A DNA stretch of 64,000 nt, taken from assembly GCA_009602725.1 (NCBI GenBank), contig WELB01000011.1, positions 1,229,361-1,293,360 on the forward strand. The letters run 5' to 3'. The translations under genes were made by a program, and so were the position numbers. This stretch comes from Spirogloea muscicola (lineage: Eukaryota; Streptophyta; Zygnematophyceae; Spirogloeales; Spirogloeaceae). Positions 10,870 through 20,290 of the stretch are shown here, piece after piece. Numbering within the stretch: the first letter of the stretch is position 1; each line of letters starts with the position of its first letter. The notes under the pieces were generated by a model. That model was not told the DNA's origin, did not search any database, and saw nothing but the letters and a program-made list of their open reading frames with translations.

Positions 10870-11470
10870 AGCCCGTCCCCCGCCTCCAGCGCCGGCGCTC
10901 TTGCCGGCCCAGGCCCGCACGCAATGAAACAGCTCTTCCAGTTGAAGGCAATGATGGTTGTGAGAGGCCAGCCCAAAGGAGTGTACCAGGCGCAGTGGCC
11001 GCGGCGCGCTGCGGTTGTGACTCTTCCGAGGCCGATGGCTGTGGTGGACATACGCCGCCATTGTGCCTCAGGTGAGAGAACGTCACACCAACTGCTCGCG
11101 CTTTCCTGCCCCTACAGACCTAGCCGATTTAGCCGCGGCCGGCCGTTTGCAGCAGTTGCCATCTTGCTGATACTGCTTCTCTCGCCTTGTTTCGGATTGC
11201 GATTTCTTCCCTCGCGCCTTTCGGTCATCGCCCCATTCTGATGGGAGGGTACTTCTTTAGCGGTCGAGTCAGTCACCGTCCGACTAGCAACACGGAGATG
11301 TGGTTAATATGATGAGAGGGGGTTCGACGCCGCAGGGTCGTCCGCCAAGTTGGCGGCGCGTGGTGGGGCCCGGCTCCACCAGCGGCGGGATCGAACGGCA
11401 CCATCACACGGGTTGCGCGTCGCCACGAGGACGGACCCGCCCGCGCCCGGCGCGCCCGGGCGCCCAAAAT
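10870..11470. other. no recognised gene, short tail-like segment
   Basis: A plus-strand frame at 10924-11071 (MKQLFQLKAMMVVRGQPKG) ends at a possible donor but has no recognised family. 11160-11265 resembles a diverged LINE-like tail (ATTCTGATGGGAGGGTACTTC compares loosely with ATTCTCAATGGGCGAGCACTTTC). The stretch then runs into the 661-base N gap. Confidence 0.35.
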
Positions 11471-12131
11471 NNNNNNNNNNNNNNNNNNNNNNNNNNNNNN
11501 NNNNNNNNNNNNNNNNNNNNNNNNNNNNNNNNNNNNNNNNNNNNNNNNNNNNNNNNNNNNNNNNNNNNNNNNNNNNNNNNNNNNNNNNNNNNNNNNNNNN
11601 NNNNNNNNNNNNNNNNNNNNNNNNNNNNNNNNNNNNNNNNNNNNNNNNNNNNNNNNNNNNNNNNNNNNNNNNNNNNNNNNNNNNNNNNNNNNNNNNNNNN
11701 NNNNNNNNNNNNNNNNNNNNNNNNNNNNNNNNNNNNNNNNNNNNNNNNNNNNNNNNNNNNNNNNNNNNNNNNNNNNNNNNNNNNNNNNNNNNNNNNNNNN
11801 NNNNNNNNNNNNNNNNNNNNNNNNNNNNNNNNNNNNNNNNNNNNNNNNNNNNNNNNNNNNNNNNNNNNNNNNNNNNNNNNNNNNNNNNNNNNNNNNNNNN
11901 NNNNNNNNNNNNNNNNNNNNNNNNNNNNNNNNNNNNNNNNNNNNNNNNNNNNNNNNNNNNNNNNNNNNNNNNNNNNNNNNNNNNNNNNNNNNNNNNNNNN
12001 NNNNNNNNNNNNNNNNNNNNNNNNNNNNNNNNNNNNNNNNNNNNNNNNNNNNNNNNNNNNNNNNNNNNNNNNNNNNNNNNNNNNNNNNNNNNNNNNNNNN
12101 NNNNNNNNNNNNNNNNNNNNNNNNNNNNNNN
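11471..12131. other. assembly gap (661 N)
   Basis: A run of unknown bases directly upstream of the first USP gene, so that gene's promoter and leader cannot be read. Confidence 1.
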
Positions 12132-12166
12132 CGGGGGCGGCCGCCGCCGCGCGGGCCGTCCGCCGC

Positions 12167-13980
12167 ATGGCCGCGCCTCCCGGCGGCGGCTGGAGCGGCG
12201 ACAACCTCGTCGTCGCCGTCACCGAGGACGCCGAGGCCGGCGCGGAGCTCGTGCGCTACGCGCTCGCCAGCCTCTACCACCCCGGCAGCTCCCTTTACCT
12301 CCTCCACATCGTCACCTCCCTTCCCAACCCCGGTGAGAGTCCTCGACGCACTGCCCGAGGCCTGGCCGCCGTGCCGATGCGCCTGCTTGCTGTGTCCTGC
12401 ACCGAACTCGACGCCTGAGATGCTGGCCGGCGACGACATGAGCAGCGACGAGAGCTGCGCGCCATCTGCATTCGCCGCTACGTTTGTCTGCTGTCGTCTC
12501 GACGGCCACACTGGCAGTCTGGACCCAGAAAGTGCCCCTGGCTAGCTTGCCAGGACAGTCCCTGGCTGCTCTTTCTCAGTTCCTGGGCTCACAAGGCTTG
12601 CTCACAAGGCTTATGTTGCAGATGGGAGCCGGCAAGTCGTCAGCCAGGTCAATGGCTTGCAACTCAGCCAGCACCTATTGTCGGTCGTGACCCCGCTCAT
12701 GGAGAAATACAAGGCAATGTGCGACCCCTACAAGGTGCCGGGCTTCACCCCATCTTTGCTGAGCTCGTGCCGGTGCCTGGCCTACAGACAGCCTCGGCTC
12801 TTTCTTACCAGTAGCATGACAGGTCAAACTCGTCTGCATCTGCAACGTGGCATCGTCCGCATCATGCCTGGCATGCATGATTGATTCCGATCTGATGCGA
12901 GTCTCAAGCCTTTGCCAGGTGACCGTCAGAGTCCGAGTAGCAAAGAACGACTGCGAAGGCAAGGGCATCATCAAGGCGGCCAACTCTCTCGGAGCCACCA
13001 GCTTGATATTGAGCCAGACGCCAAGCAGATTCCTCCGGTACGCCCTTGCAAGTGTCTGATGTGGAGCGGGTGGAAGCTCCATCCGTCCAGCTCTACAGCT
13101 GGCGGTGCTGTCTGTCATGCAATCTATACAGGCCGCATTGTCCACAGCCCCACTTCATCAGCTGGCCATCCTTCCTGCGATGTGATCCTACTGCAGTGGA
13201 TGGAGCATAGCATCGCTGATCAAGTTCTCTGTTCACCCTGCCTGTGTAAGCAGGCGTCCTGGGCAAACGGTGGAGTACTGTGCTTCACACAGATCTCCCA
13301 CATGCTCCTTACATGTCCTACGGAAGGGCAAGGTTGTCCTCCAGGAAGGAGTTATCGAGCGCAACCCCTTGCCCGTGGCTCTTACTGCGAATGTGCAGTC
13401 GTCCTCCAATGTCTCGGACTACTGGAGGCTGAGGAGGTCCCTACCTGAGGCATTGTCCTTCTCCAAGAGGCAAGCCCTAGGATCATTGACGGGCATATTC
13501 AGGCCGTCCGAGGCAAATTTCAGCCTGGGCAATAGTACGAGCTGCTCATCCTCGGTTAGTGATGCCTCCTCGTGCGCTACAACGACCTCACCGAGCTTGT
13601 CACCACGGCACTTGTCTGCGCCAGGCAGCGGCTCCCTCTCAGTGTTCTCTCCAGGTAGCGACCACTCTTTGGCTCCGCCCAGGAGGATCCCCTCGCCAGT
13701 GTCTGCCTGGTCTCTCTTTTTGAGGTCGAGGAGCCCTGGCGGCCAGGCCCACGGAGGTGGCAGCAGCAGTGCAAGCACACAGGGCTTGGACGAGGCAAGG
13801 CGCCTCAGCTTTGAGGACGACGATATGGGCAGAGACCTTAGAATGTTGGACGAACTGGAGGCAGCAGAGGAGGCGCTGATCATCCAGACGCTACAGACCA
13901 GCATAGAAAAGCGTAGCCAGATTGTAAGCGAGTCCCTAGCCAAGGTACAAGATCCTTCGCTGAAGAGAGTGTATGACTAG
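12167..13980 (+). CDS. USP-domain protein with long Ser-rich C-terminal region (paralogue 1)
   Basis: Four exons (12167-12332, 12622-12734, 12919-13037, 13254-13980) keep frame and give about 374 residues. The first half reads as a universal-stress-protein fold: NLVVAVTEDAEAGAELVRYAL (first strand and helix), LYLLHIV, LMEKYKAMC, then VTVRVRVAKNDCEGKGIIKAA with LGATSLIL, and a last strand TCSLHVLRKGKVVLQE. Plant USP domains with KGKVV near the end are common in receptor-like kinases and U-box proteins. No kinase or U-box follows here. Instead there is a low-complexity Ser/Pro region, then an acidic helix ending EEALIIQTLQTSIEKRSQI. The glycine loop for ATP binding is not evident, so nucleotide binding is doubtful. 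The paralogue at 20291-22469 shares the intron positions. Confidence 0.75.
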
Positions 13981-14255
13981 CCAGAGAAACGTGCCTCTCT
14001 TTCTTCCCTAGGTCGTAGACTGGTCGCGAGTAGGTCAAGCGCAGTCTGCCTCGTTCTGAGCCACTGCTGCTATGCCCCACCAGACCAGGGGTTAGATGTA
14101 CTCTGACAAGAAACACTGGCTCAAGATAGATGGACACCGCATGTACAAGCCATGCGGCCAAGCACCAGCCAGCTGCGACTGTGTTTTATTAGGAGATGGC
14201 CCTCCCCTACAAGGTTCGGCCTCTACGGCGGTAGTCTGTGATGCTTCTGGCTTTG
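13981..14255. other. 3' flank of USP paralogue 1
   Basis: Probably the 3' untranslated region of the USP gene. No other feature seen. Confidence 0.4.
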
Positions 14256-14815
14256 TACGTCATGCACACGCACTGAAGCTGTCAGAAGGACATGCTGCTC
14301 CTGCGCGTACTCGTTGTGGCTTAGTATCACTAAGCCACGTGGATAAGGTGTCCAGACTCATGGACGTAGACAGCTTGCTCAAAGCTCTCCTCTTCGACAG
14401 GGTGTGACATTGAAGTGAGTGCCTGGCGCTGAGGCAGTAGGTTAAAGTGCTGGGCTTAGAAGTCTCCATTGACGCTAGGGTACTGTGAGGTGCAGGTCCC
14501 CCAGGACTGAGGCGGCGCAGCAACGGTTTCCTGGAGGAGAGCGTCTGGACCCGCTGCCGGCTGTCCGGTGAGGATGATACGAATATCATCGGAGGCGCAA
14601 GCAGATAGCACATAAGCGCTGGGCTGGCCAGGACCAGGCTTGGAGGAGCCATGGGACGCCATGGCAGCGGCGGCGGGCGGGTGCCCACCCATCATCCGCA
14701 GCAATGGAGAGTGCATTGATTGATGGAGACTGAGCAGGGGGCGGCGGGTTGGCGGCGCACGAGCGGGAGCGCCGGGACCTGCGCCTTGGGCCGAGCTAGG
14801 GGCAGCGCGCCTCAA
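14256..14815 (-). CDS. possible small gene or relic, not recognised
   Basis: A minus-strand frame from 14815 runs to TAA near 14459, with a more plausible start at an internal Met (ASHGSSKPGPGQPSAYVLS). The protein is Ser/Pro/Ala-rich with no recognised domain. The same frame continues beyond the TAA for about 40 codons (AQHFNLLPQRQALTSM and onward to HLIHVA). A short intron or a lost reading frame could explain this. No homology supports either, so this is a low-confidence call. Confidence 0.25.
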
Positions 14816-14869
14816 TCATCAGCACCGGCTTCACGCGCTTTATATGGAAAAGCGGGCGTGGGGCCATAA

Positions 14870-15075
14870 GATACAAGGCCCGCCATGGGCATCAAACGAA
14901 AGGGTACCCAATTTTAGCCCATACATCATCCAGGCAAAAGCTAGTGCCAGATTGGGGGCTTTATAAATCGTGGTACTATGGTAAGGTGGCTATAGTATCA
15001 GCTTGATATAAATACGCACGGGTGAGCACATACAGATCCGACAGGCTAACCTGGGGAGCCGAACCGCCGTCACGA
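14870..15075 (-). mobile_element. LINE-like 3' fragment, minus orientation
   Basis: On the minus strand a frame ends SDLYVLTRAY-like around 15015-15045, followed by a tail with CCAGCACTAGCTTTTGCC-type sequence related to tail A. 5'-truncated. Confidence 0.55.
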
Positions 15076-15094
15076 AAGCCGGTGGCCTGACGAG

Positions 15095-15292
15095 TTTAGA
15101 GCGCGCCCAGCCAGGAGCCTAGCGTCTCCGACATGAGGCTGCTTAGCAGGTGTTACTGAGTGATCCGTAGCTGCTTTGTTTCTTTGTGAGCTTGTTTTTC
15201 TTAGCGCTTCCCCTGGCCCCCTTCTCGTCCTTTGTTGATTCTTTTTTGGGCTGGCTTTTCCAGCCCCTATTCTCAATGGGCGAGCACTTTCT
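15095..15292 (+). mobile_element. LINE-like 3' end with tail C
   Basis: The frame end reads near ISDMRLLSRCY-stop around 15125-15160. It is followed by the full tail C: TGAGTGATCCGTAGCTGC, CTTAGCGCTTCCCCTGGCC, the stem-loop GGGCTGG-CTTTT-CCAGCCC at 15249-15267, and CAATGGGCGAGCACTTTC. Confidence 0.75.
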
Positions 15293-15812
15293 CCAGTTGT
15301 TGTTACGGAGGCATATAAAGGCCCAGCATCAACACACATTGCTGGGCACGCAGTGGGCGGAGCAGAGCAAAGAAAACTGCGGCATTACTCCGATTACCCC
15401 CAATGCGATCAACTCCTGCCAGCTGCAATCGACAACTTTGGCTGTCTGGGTCCTCGCTTCCACACTCTGCTTCAAAACATTGCCAATCTAGGCTACACTC
15501 GACGCGCAGATGTGTTTCCGGCTGAGATGGGCTTGCCAGCTGCATATCTGTCGCTCTTGCGACGTCGAGTTTCGGCCTGTTTGCAGCGTGCTCAGGCTAG
15601 TGCCTTGCACCAGAAAGCTGGGCGAGCTCTAGTAGGTGGCAGAAGGGCTCCGTTCCTGGCATCTAGTATTCATGCATCGAGTAGTGACCTTTATGTTTTG
15701 ACCCGTGGTTATTGAGCGGGTCAATCTGCTGTAGGTTATGTAGATTTTTAGATGTGCTTGCCTTTGTACCTGGCCATTTGGCCTACATTTCTTTCTAATA
15801 CACGATCTCTTT
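15293..15812 (+). mobile_element. LINE-like 3' end with tail B', open frame
   Basis: An undisturbed frame to 15715 reads VVTEAYKGPASTHIAGHAVG, HYSDYPQCDQLLPAAIDNFG, a region rich in RRRVSACLQRAQA, and SSDLYVLTRGY-stop. The DYP...LLP.AID.(F/Y)G block is what one expects at the C-terminus of non-LTR retrotransposon polymerase proteins. The tail (GGTCAATCTGCTGTAGG ... ACACGATCTCTTTCC) is about 96 bases and recurs, as far as I can see identically, at 43297-43393. It abuts tail C of the preceding copy, so one element probably inserted beside another. Confidence 0.75.
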
Positions 15813-16240
15813 CCAGCGGGCTGAGCCTCTGTGGTGTGGTCGAGGGACGGCAGTTCATGCCGCTGAGCGAGACGAGGGGCCGCCGATGCCGTGGGGAGGC
15901 AGTTGGTGGTGCTGCCGCTGGGCCTGCTGCCGCGGCACAGCCAACACCAGCGACGGCTGTTCTCAGTTGTGGCGGCCGGCCGGCGGCAGGGGGGTCGCAG
16001 CGGGGCGCCGCCAGGGCCCCCACCAAGCGAAGCTTTGAACTTGTTCATTCCTTTCCTGGGCTGACCGATGACAGCCTTCACCCTCTACTGACACAGCCTT
16101 TCACACAGCCTTTCGCCCCACCAAGGCAGCAGCCACGGCCGCACCGAGGTCACTGACCGGACCGGAAGAAAGGTGCGCGGTGCGCATGATTTTTAAAAGG
16201 AGGCCACTTCGAGCCTCACCAAGTCCTGGTAACGGGGCAA
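15813..16240. other. GC-rich stretch between LINE-like copies
   Basis: Open in several frames (for example LCGVVEGRQFMPLSE on plus). No family recognised. It may be part of an older element. Confidence 0.3.
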
Positions 16241-16244
16241 TAAG

Positions 16245-16730
16245 CTGGCTAAGAAAAATTTGGAAGAGATGGAGGGCCTGTGTGGCCATGTACAAAGGCA
16301 AGCACATTGACATACGTACATCACCTGCTGCTAAGCTGACCCGCTCAGTAACCACGAGTCAGCACATAGAGGTCGCTAACTGATGCCCGAATACCGGACG
16401 GCAATCGACAAGCTCGTGAGCTACCAGCTATGGCTCGACCAGCTTTCCGATGCAACGCATGAGCCTGAGCTCGCTGCAGAAAAGCTGACACTTGACATCG
16501 CAAGAATGACAAGTGGGCTGCCGGCATGCCCATCTGTGCTGGAAGTATATTTTCACATCGAGTATATCCCAGACTTGCAATATTCTCAAGTAGGATATGG
16601 AAGCCAGGACCCATGCAGCCAAAAGTGTCTATTGCGCAGGTAGGAGGTGATCACTGCGGGGGTAGTCAGAGTAGTGTAGGAGCTTTCTCTGCTCTGCACC
16701 TCTACTGCGTGGCCAGCGATGTGAGTAAGG
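16245..16730 (-). mobile_element. LINE-like 3' fragment with tail B
   Basis: Minus strand: IDTFGCMGPGFHILLENIA, QMGMPAAHLSFLRCQVSAF, QRAQAHALHRKAGRAI and ISDLYVLTRGY-stop near 16345. After this comes tail B (GCTTAGCAGCAGGTGATG, TGTGCTTGCCTTTGTACATGG). The frame carries at least one break relative to the copy at 15293. Confidence 0.7.
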
Positions 16731-16734
16731 GGTT

Positions 16735-17290
16735 CTCTGGTACCCACGAGTGAGCACATACATATTCGACAAGCTAAGCTGAGGAGCCAGAGCAACACCA
16801 CGCAGGAAGATAGACGCTTCCAGAAGAGGGCAGTGGCTGGGAGAGGCCAGCCCAGACAATAGGACTGACAAAGTCTGAAAGGCCCAGGGAAAGCGCTAAA
16901 GCACACACGGAATCAAATAGCTACAAAACATGCAGTAACCCTACTAAGTAACCGCAGGTCGGAGAAACTAGTCTCCTGCCAGGGGGGATGGCCGTGCCGG
17001 AGACGGCCGCCCAAAGGCAAGCGCAGTTTCTCAGCTGTCGCGGCACAAATGGCTGCTGGTATTGCGAGCGGCTGTGAAAGTAAAGGCGAGCTGTGCGCTC
17101 ATGCTGAAAGTGAGGCCAACAGGCCTAAAGCAACACACAATTCATCAAAGAGGGAAGGGAATCTTAAACAATGGGTCAAAGCGGAAGGCTTAGGCTTGGG
17201 GTGAGAGAAAGACTCCTACAGTAGAGGGCGATGGCTGTGATTGGCCAGCCCATATAAAAGAAGAAGCAAATTTCGAAGGGGACAGAAAAG
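16735..17290 (-). mobile_element. LINE-like tails, type D, nested
   Basis: The minus-strand frame end near 16740-16770 (SNMYVLTRGY) is followed by a tail with the stem-loop at 16833-16856 (reverse strand GGGCTGGCCTCTCCCAGCCA). A second diverged piece at 17215-17255 has GGGCTGGCCAATCACAGCCA. The stretch between has no gene. Confidence 0.5.
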
Positions 17291-17324
17291 CGGGGGGGTT
17301 TACGGAACGGGTTTTTCTGTTACG

Positions 17325-17555
17325 GAACCCCTCGCTGCTGCCTCTGGCTCTGGCCAGGGGACCCACTTCCAGGAGCCTAGCATCTCCGACCTACGGCTGC
17401 TTAGCAGGGGTTACTGAGTGATTCGTAGCTGCTTTGTTTCTTTGTGTGCTTGTTTTTCTTAGCGCTTTCCCCTGGCCCCCTTCTCGTACTCTGTTCATTC
17501 TTTTTTGGGCTGGCTTTTCCAGCCCCTATCCTCAGTGGGCGAGCACTTTCTCTAC
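17325..17555 (+). mobile_element. LINE-like 3' end with tail C
   Basis: The frame end reads AASGSGQGTHFQEPSISDLR then LLSRGY-stop at about 17330-17415. Then the full tail C with stem-loop GGGCTGG-CTTTT-CCAGCCC at 17507-17525. It is nearly the same as the copy at 26040-26255. Confidence 0.8.
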
Positions 17556-17889
17556 GGAAGCAGGGCAAGGGCGAAGCGGGCTTCAGTATACACGAGTGAA
17601 GCCCGAAGCGCAGCCCGAAGCACACGGAGCGAGACCATGTGCCGCCGACCGCGCCGAGGAGCCGGGAGGCCGTCAGGAAACAGTGGGGCAAAGGAGGCCT
17701 GGGCGGAGCCAGGGCCCGGCGGCAGCGGAGGCGGAGGTGGAGGCGGGGGCGGGCCCACCACCGTCGCGCCACTTCTGCGCGGCCACGAGGGGGACGTCTC
17801 GCTGCCCCAGCTCCCTGCGGAACGTCTCAGACTCCCACGCGCCGGTTGGTGCAAAACCGCCGGAGCGGGCACCGGCGCGGATCGAGAGA

Positions 17890-18320
17890 GAGGCGCGCGG
17901 GGCGCATGATAATAGGGAGGCCAATTCAAGCCAACACATTGTTCAGGCAGTCTAGGGCAAAGTAAACAAGGCTATCGAGAGGAGGGAGGGGAAGAGAGAA
18001 GGCGCGCGGTGCGCGTGATATGATAGGGTGGCCAATTCAAGCCAACGCATAGGGCAAGGCGACGCAGGCTCTTCCGATGGGCCTGCGGAGCGGAAGCCGT
18101 TTCCAGACGAGAGAGAAGAAGCGCGGTGCGCTTGAAATGTAAGCGTGGCCTCATGAAGCCACATACAATGTTCATGTAAAAGTTAGTGCAAGAAGTGGGG
18201 CTACATCACAGAGACAAAGCCCTATGCTAAGGTTGCTAAGTTAACAGTGTGACGTCAGTACCCCCGGTGAGCTCATACGACAGGCTAACTTGGGGAGCTG
18301 GAGCGCCGCTCAAACGGGGG
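17890..18320 (-). mobile_element. three stacked LINE-like tails of type A
   Basis: Three minus-strand tail A copies follow each other at about 17895-17955, 17990-18055 and 18105-18300. Each begins near GCGCGC-GGGGCGCATG or a variant, followed by GGCCAATTCAAGCCAAC. The last reaches a frame end (GGTGAGCTCATACGACAGG on plus). Such stacking suggests repeated insertion into earlier tails. Confidence 0.6.
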
Positions 18321-18364
18321 CGATGGTAGTGGAAGGCCAGCCCGGAAAAGGAGCAGCGCGTCCA

Positions 18365-18460
18365 AAGTACGGCGAGATCACCAGCCCAAAGAGAGAAGAC
18401 GCACGGTGCGCATGAACTTAAAGCGAGGCCAATTCAAGCCAACACATTGTTCAGGCAAAA
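18365..18460 (-). mobile_element. type A LINE-like tail
   Basis: GAGAAGACGCACGGTGCGC and AGGCCAATTCAAGCCAACAC match tail A in minus orientation. It directly abuts the tandem repeat block. Confidence 0.6.
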
Positions 18461-18528
18461 AACGCAGAGAGTGCAAAGAAAGCAGCGCAAAGAATGTGGC
18501 TACATTGAATGACGCCCTACACTGGGAG

Positions 18529-18870
18529 GGCCGGAGGTGCCACAGAGCGGGGGGAGCCGTGCTGACGGGGGCCATGTCGACTCGACCTGTACCGCTTGTG
18601 GAGCTGCTAGAGGGTGAGGAAGAAGCAATGGCAGGAGGGAGGGCGAGTGGGGGAAAAGAGGGCCGAAGGTGCCACAGATCGGGGGGAGCCGTGCTGACGG
18701 GGGCCATGTCGACTCGACCTGTACCGCTTGTGGAGCTGCTAGAGGAGGGTGAGGAAGAAGCAATGGCAGGAGGGAGGGCGGGTGGGGGAAAAGAGGGCCG
18801 AAGGTGCCACAGATCGGGGGGAGCCGTGCTGACGGGGGCCATGTCGACTCGACCCGGGGGAGCAGCGCGC
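18529..18870. repeat. in-frame tandem repeat, units of 132 and 135 bp
   Basis: Unit starts at 18529, 18661 and 18796 (GGCCGGAGGTGCCACAG or GGCCGAAGGTGCCACAG). There are two full units and a partial third. The unit length is a multiple of three and the plus frame is open (HRAGGAVLTGAMSTRPVPLV then an acidic stretch). The reverse strand is also open. No promoter or family recognised. Confidence 0.75.
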
Positions 18871-19109
18871 GGGAGCGGGAGCCGGGGTCGCGGCGAAGTC
18901 ACCGCCAAGTCAGTAGCCAAGGAACCTCTCTTCTCGGCTTCGTCGTGAGCTGTACGGTGGAAGGTCCAAGCAAGTCAACACCAAGGGCCGAAGCCCGGAC
19001 GGATGGCGGGGCTTTACCGCTACCGCCGCGCCGCTCCCAGTGCCACCCGAAAACCCGTACCACCCGCGTCCTTGCACCCGCCACCGGCCCGAGCTCGCCC
19101 CCGCCCGCC

Positions 19110-20095
19110 ATGGCGACCAGCTTCCTCCCCGTCGCCTTCCAGGGCCTGGGCTTGTCCTCCGACGACGGTCAGCCCGCGCCCCCGCGATGCCCCCGCCCGC
19201 GCTCTGGCGCCTTGGCGCCTCCCTCCGCCTGCTGACCCGCGCTCTCGCCGGCCGCCCGGTCCATGCAGGCGCCTGCCCGTCGGACGACCCGTCCACCTGG
19301 GACGAGTCGTCCGAGTCCGACTTCACGGAGGACAATGTGGACCAGGCGCCGCTCCCGGAAAGCGCCAACCCGCCTTGGCCGTGCTCGACGGAGTACGCTG
19401 CCTCCTATGCGTCTGCATACTCGCAGGCATACTCGACCGACGATCTGGCCGGTGGCTACCCCGATTACTACCCGCAGGACGGCGAGGCTGTAGGAACAGA
19501 GGAGACGGACGAGCGCTTTGCCTATCAGCCCCCATCACCACCATTTGCAGCTCCGGCCTACCCTCCGTTGCCCCAGAGCAACGCTGCACCGAGCTTCTAC
19601 GACCAGCCGCCCCAGAAAGCTGAGCCGGAGCCCGAGGAACGTGCGGGACAGGAGGTTGTCTGGTCTATGAGCTTCGGTCACCAGCCTGGACAGGCCAGCA
19701 AGCATGACTCCGTGGGCACCAGTGGTCACCAGCCTGGACAGGCCAGCAAGTATGACGCGCATGAGGCGGCTGTGCCGTACGGCTACCCGCCCCGAATCCG
19801 CCCAACAGAGGCTGGTGACAAGAAGCAAGAGNGCCCCAGAAAGGTGGTGGGCAAAAGCCACCCCGGGGTGGAGCGGGCATGGGCGCGGATCCTGCCGCAT
19901 CGCAGGGCGGCACGCGACGTCCGCGCGGCCACGCACGTGGGCCGCCCCCGCCGCCGCGGCGGCCCAGTGAGGGAGCCAGGCTCAGGGGGGGCCCCGGCCG
20001 GCCCCCCCTGGCGGCCCTCCTCCTTTCACCTGGCTGCCGTTCCCAGCTGCTCTTATCGATGCCTGCAACCGCATCACCTTCTAACGAGAAGGTAA
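19110..20095 (+). CDS. unrecognised acidic Tyr/Pro-rich protein
   Basis: The likely first exon is 19110-19167 (MATSFLPVAFQGLGLSSDD). A second exon starts at 19269 after CATGCAG and stays open to 20095. It encodes an acidic part (SDDPSTWDESSESDFTEDN), a Tyr/Ala-rich part (YAASYASAYSQAYSTDDLAG) and a Pro/Tyr/Ser part with two copies of GHQPGQASK at about 19677-19760. Beyond the ambiguous base at 19832 the composition turns Arg/Gly/Pro-rich and may be intron or assembly artefact rather than coding. It looks like a disordered regulatory or RNA-binding-associated protein, but I recognise no family. It lies between the two USP paralogues on the same strand. Confidence 0.5.
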
Positions 20096-20290
20096 TGCGG
20101 TCCAAGCGACACCGTGCGCCGTCTCGCCTGGCGCCACCCACCCGCCGCGCCCCCAGCAGAGCCACCCCCATCCCCTCCATTGCGCCCCCTCACCCTGCCC
20201 ACCTCGCCGCCGCCGCCCGCGCCCGCGCCCGCGCCCGCGCCCCCGCGCCCGCCCCGCACGTCTGGTTCCCTGCTTCCACTGCAAAGCAGC

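Noticed and set aside
11273-12511. Long open frames on both strands across 11273-12511.
   Set aside because: Most of their length is the N gap, which cannot contain a stop. Only the USP first exon downstream of the gap is supported.
18365-18460. AATTCAAGCC in tail A as a Pol III B box.
   Set aside because: It departs from the GGTTCGANNCC consensus, no matching A box lies 30-60 bases upstream, and the tail connects to a protein-coding frame end.
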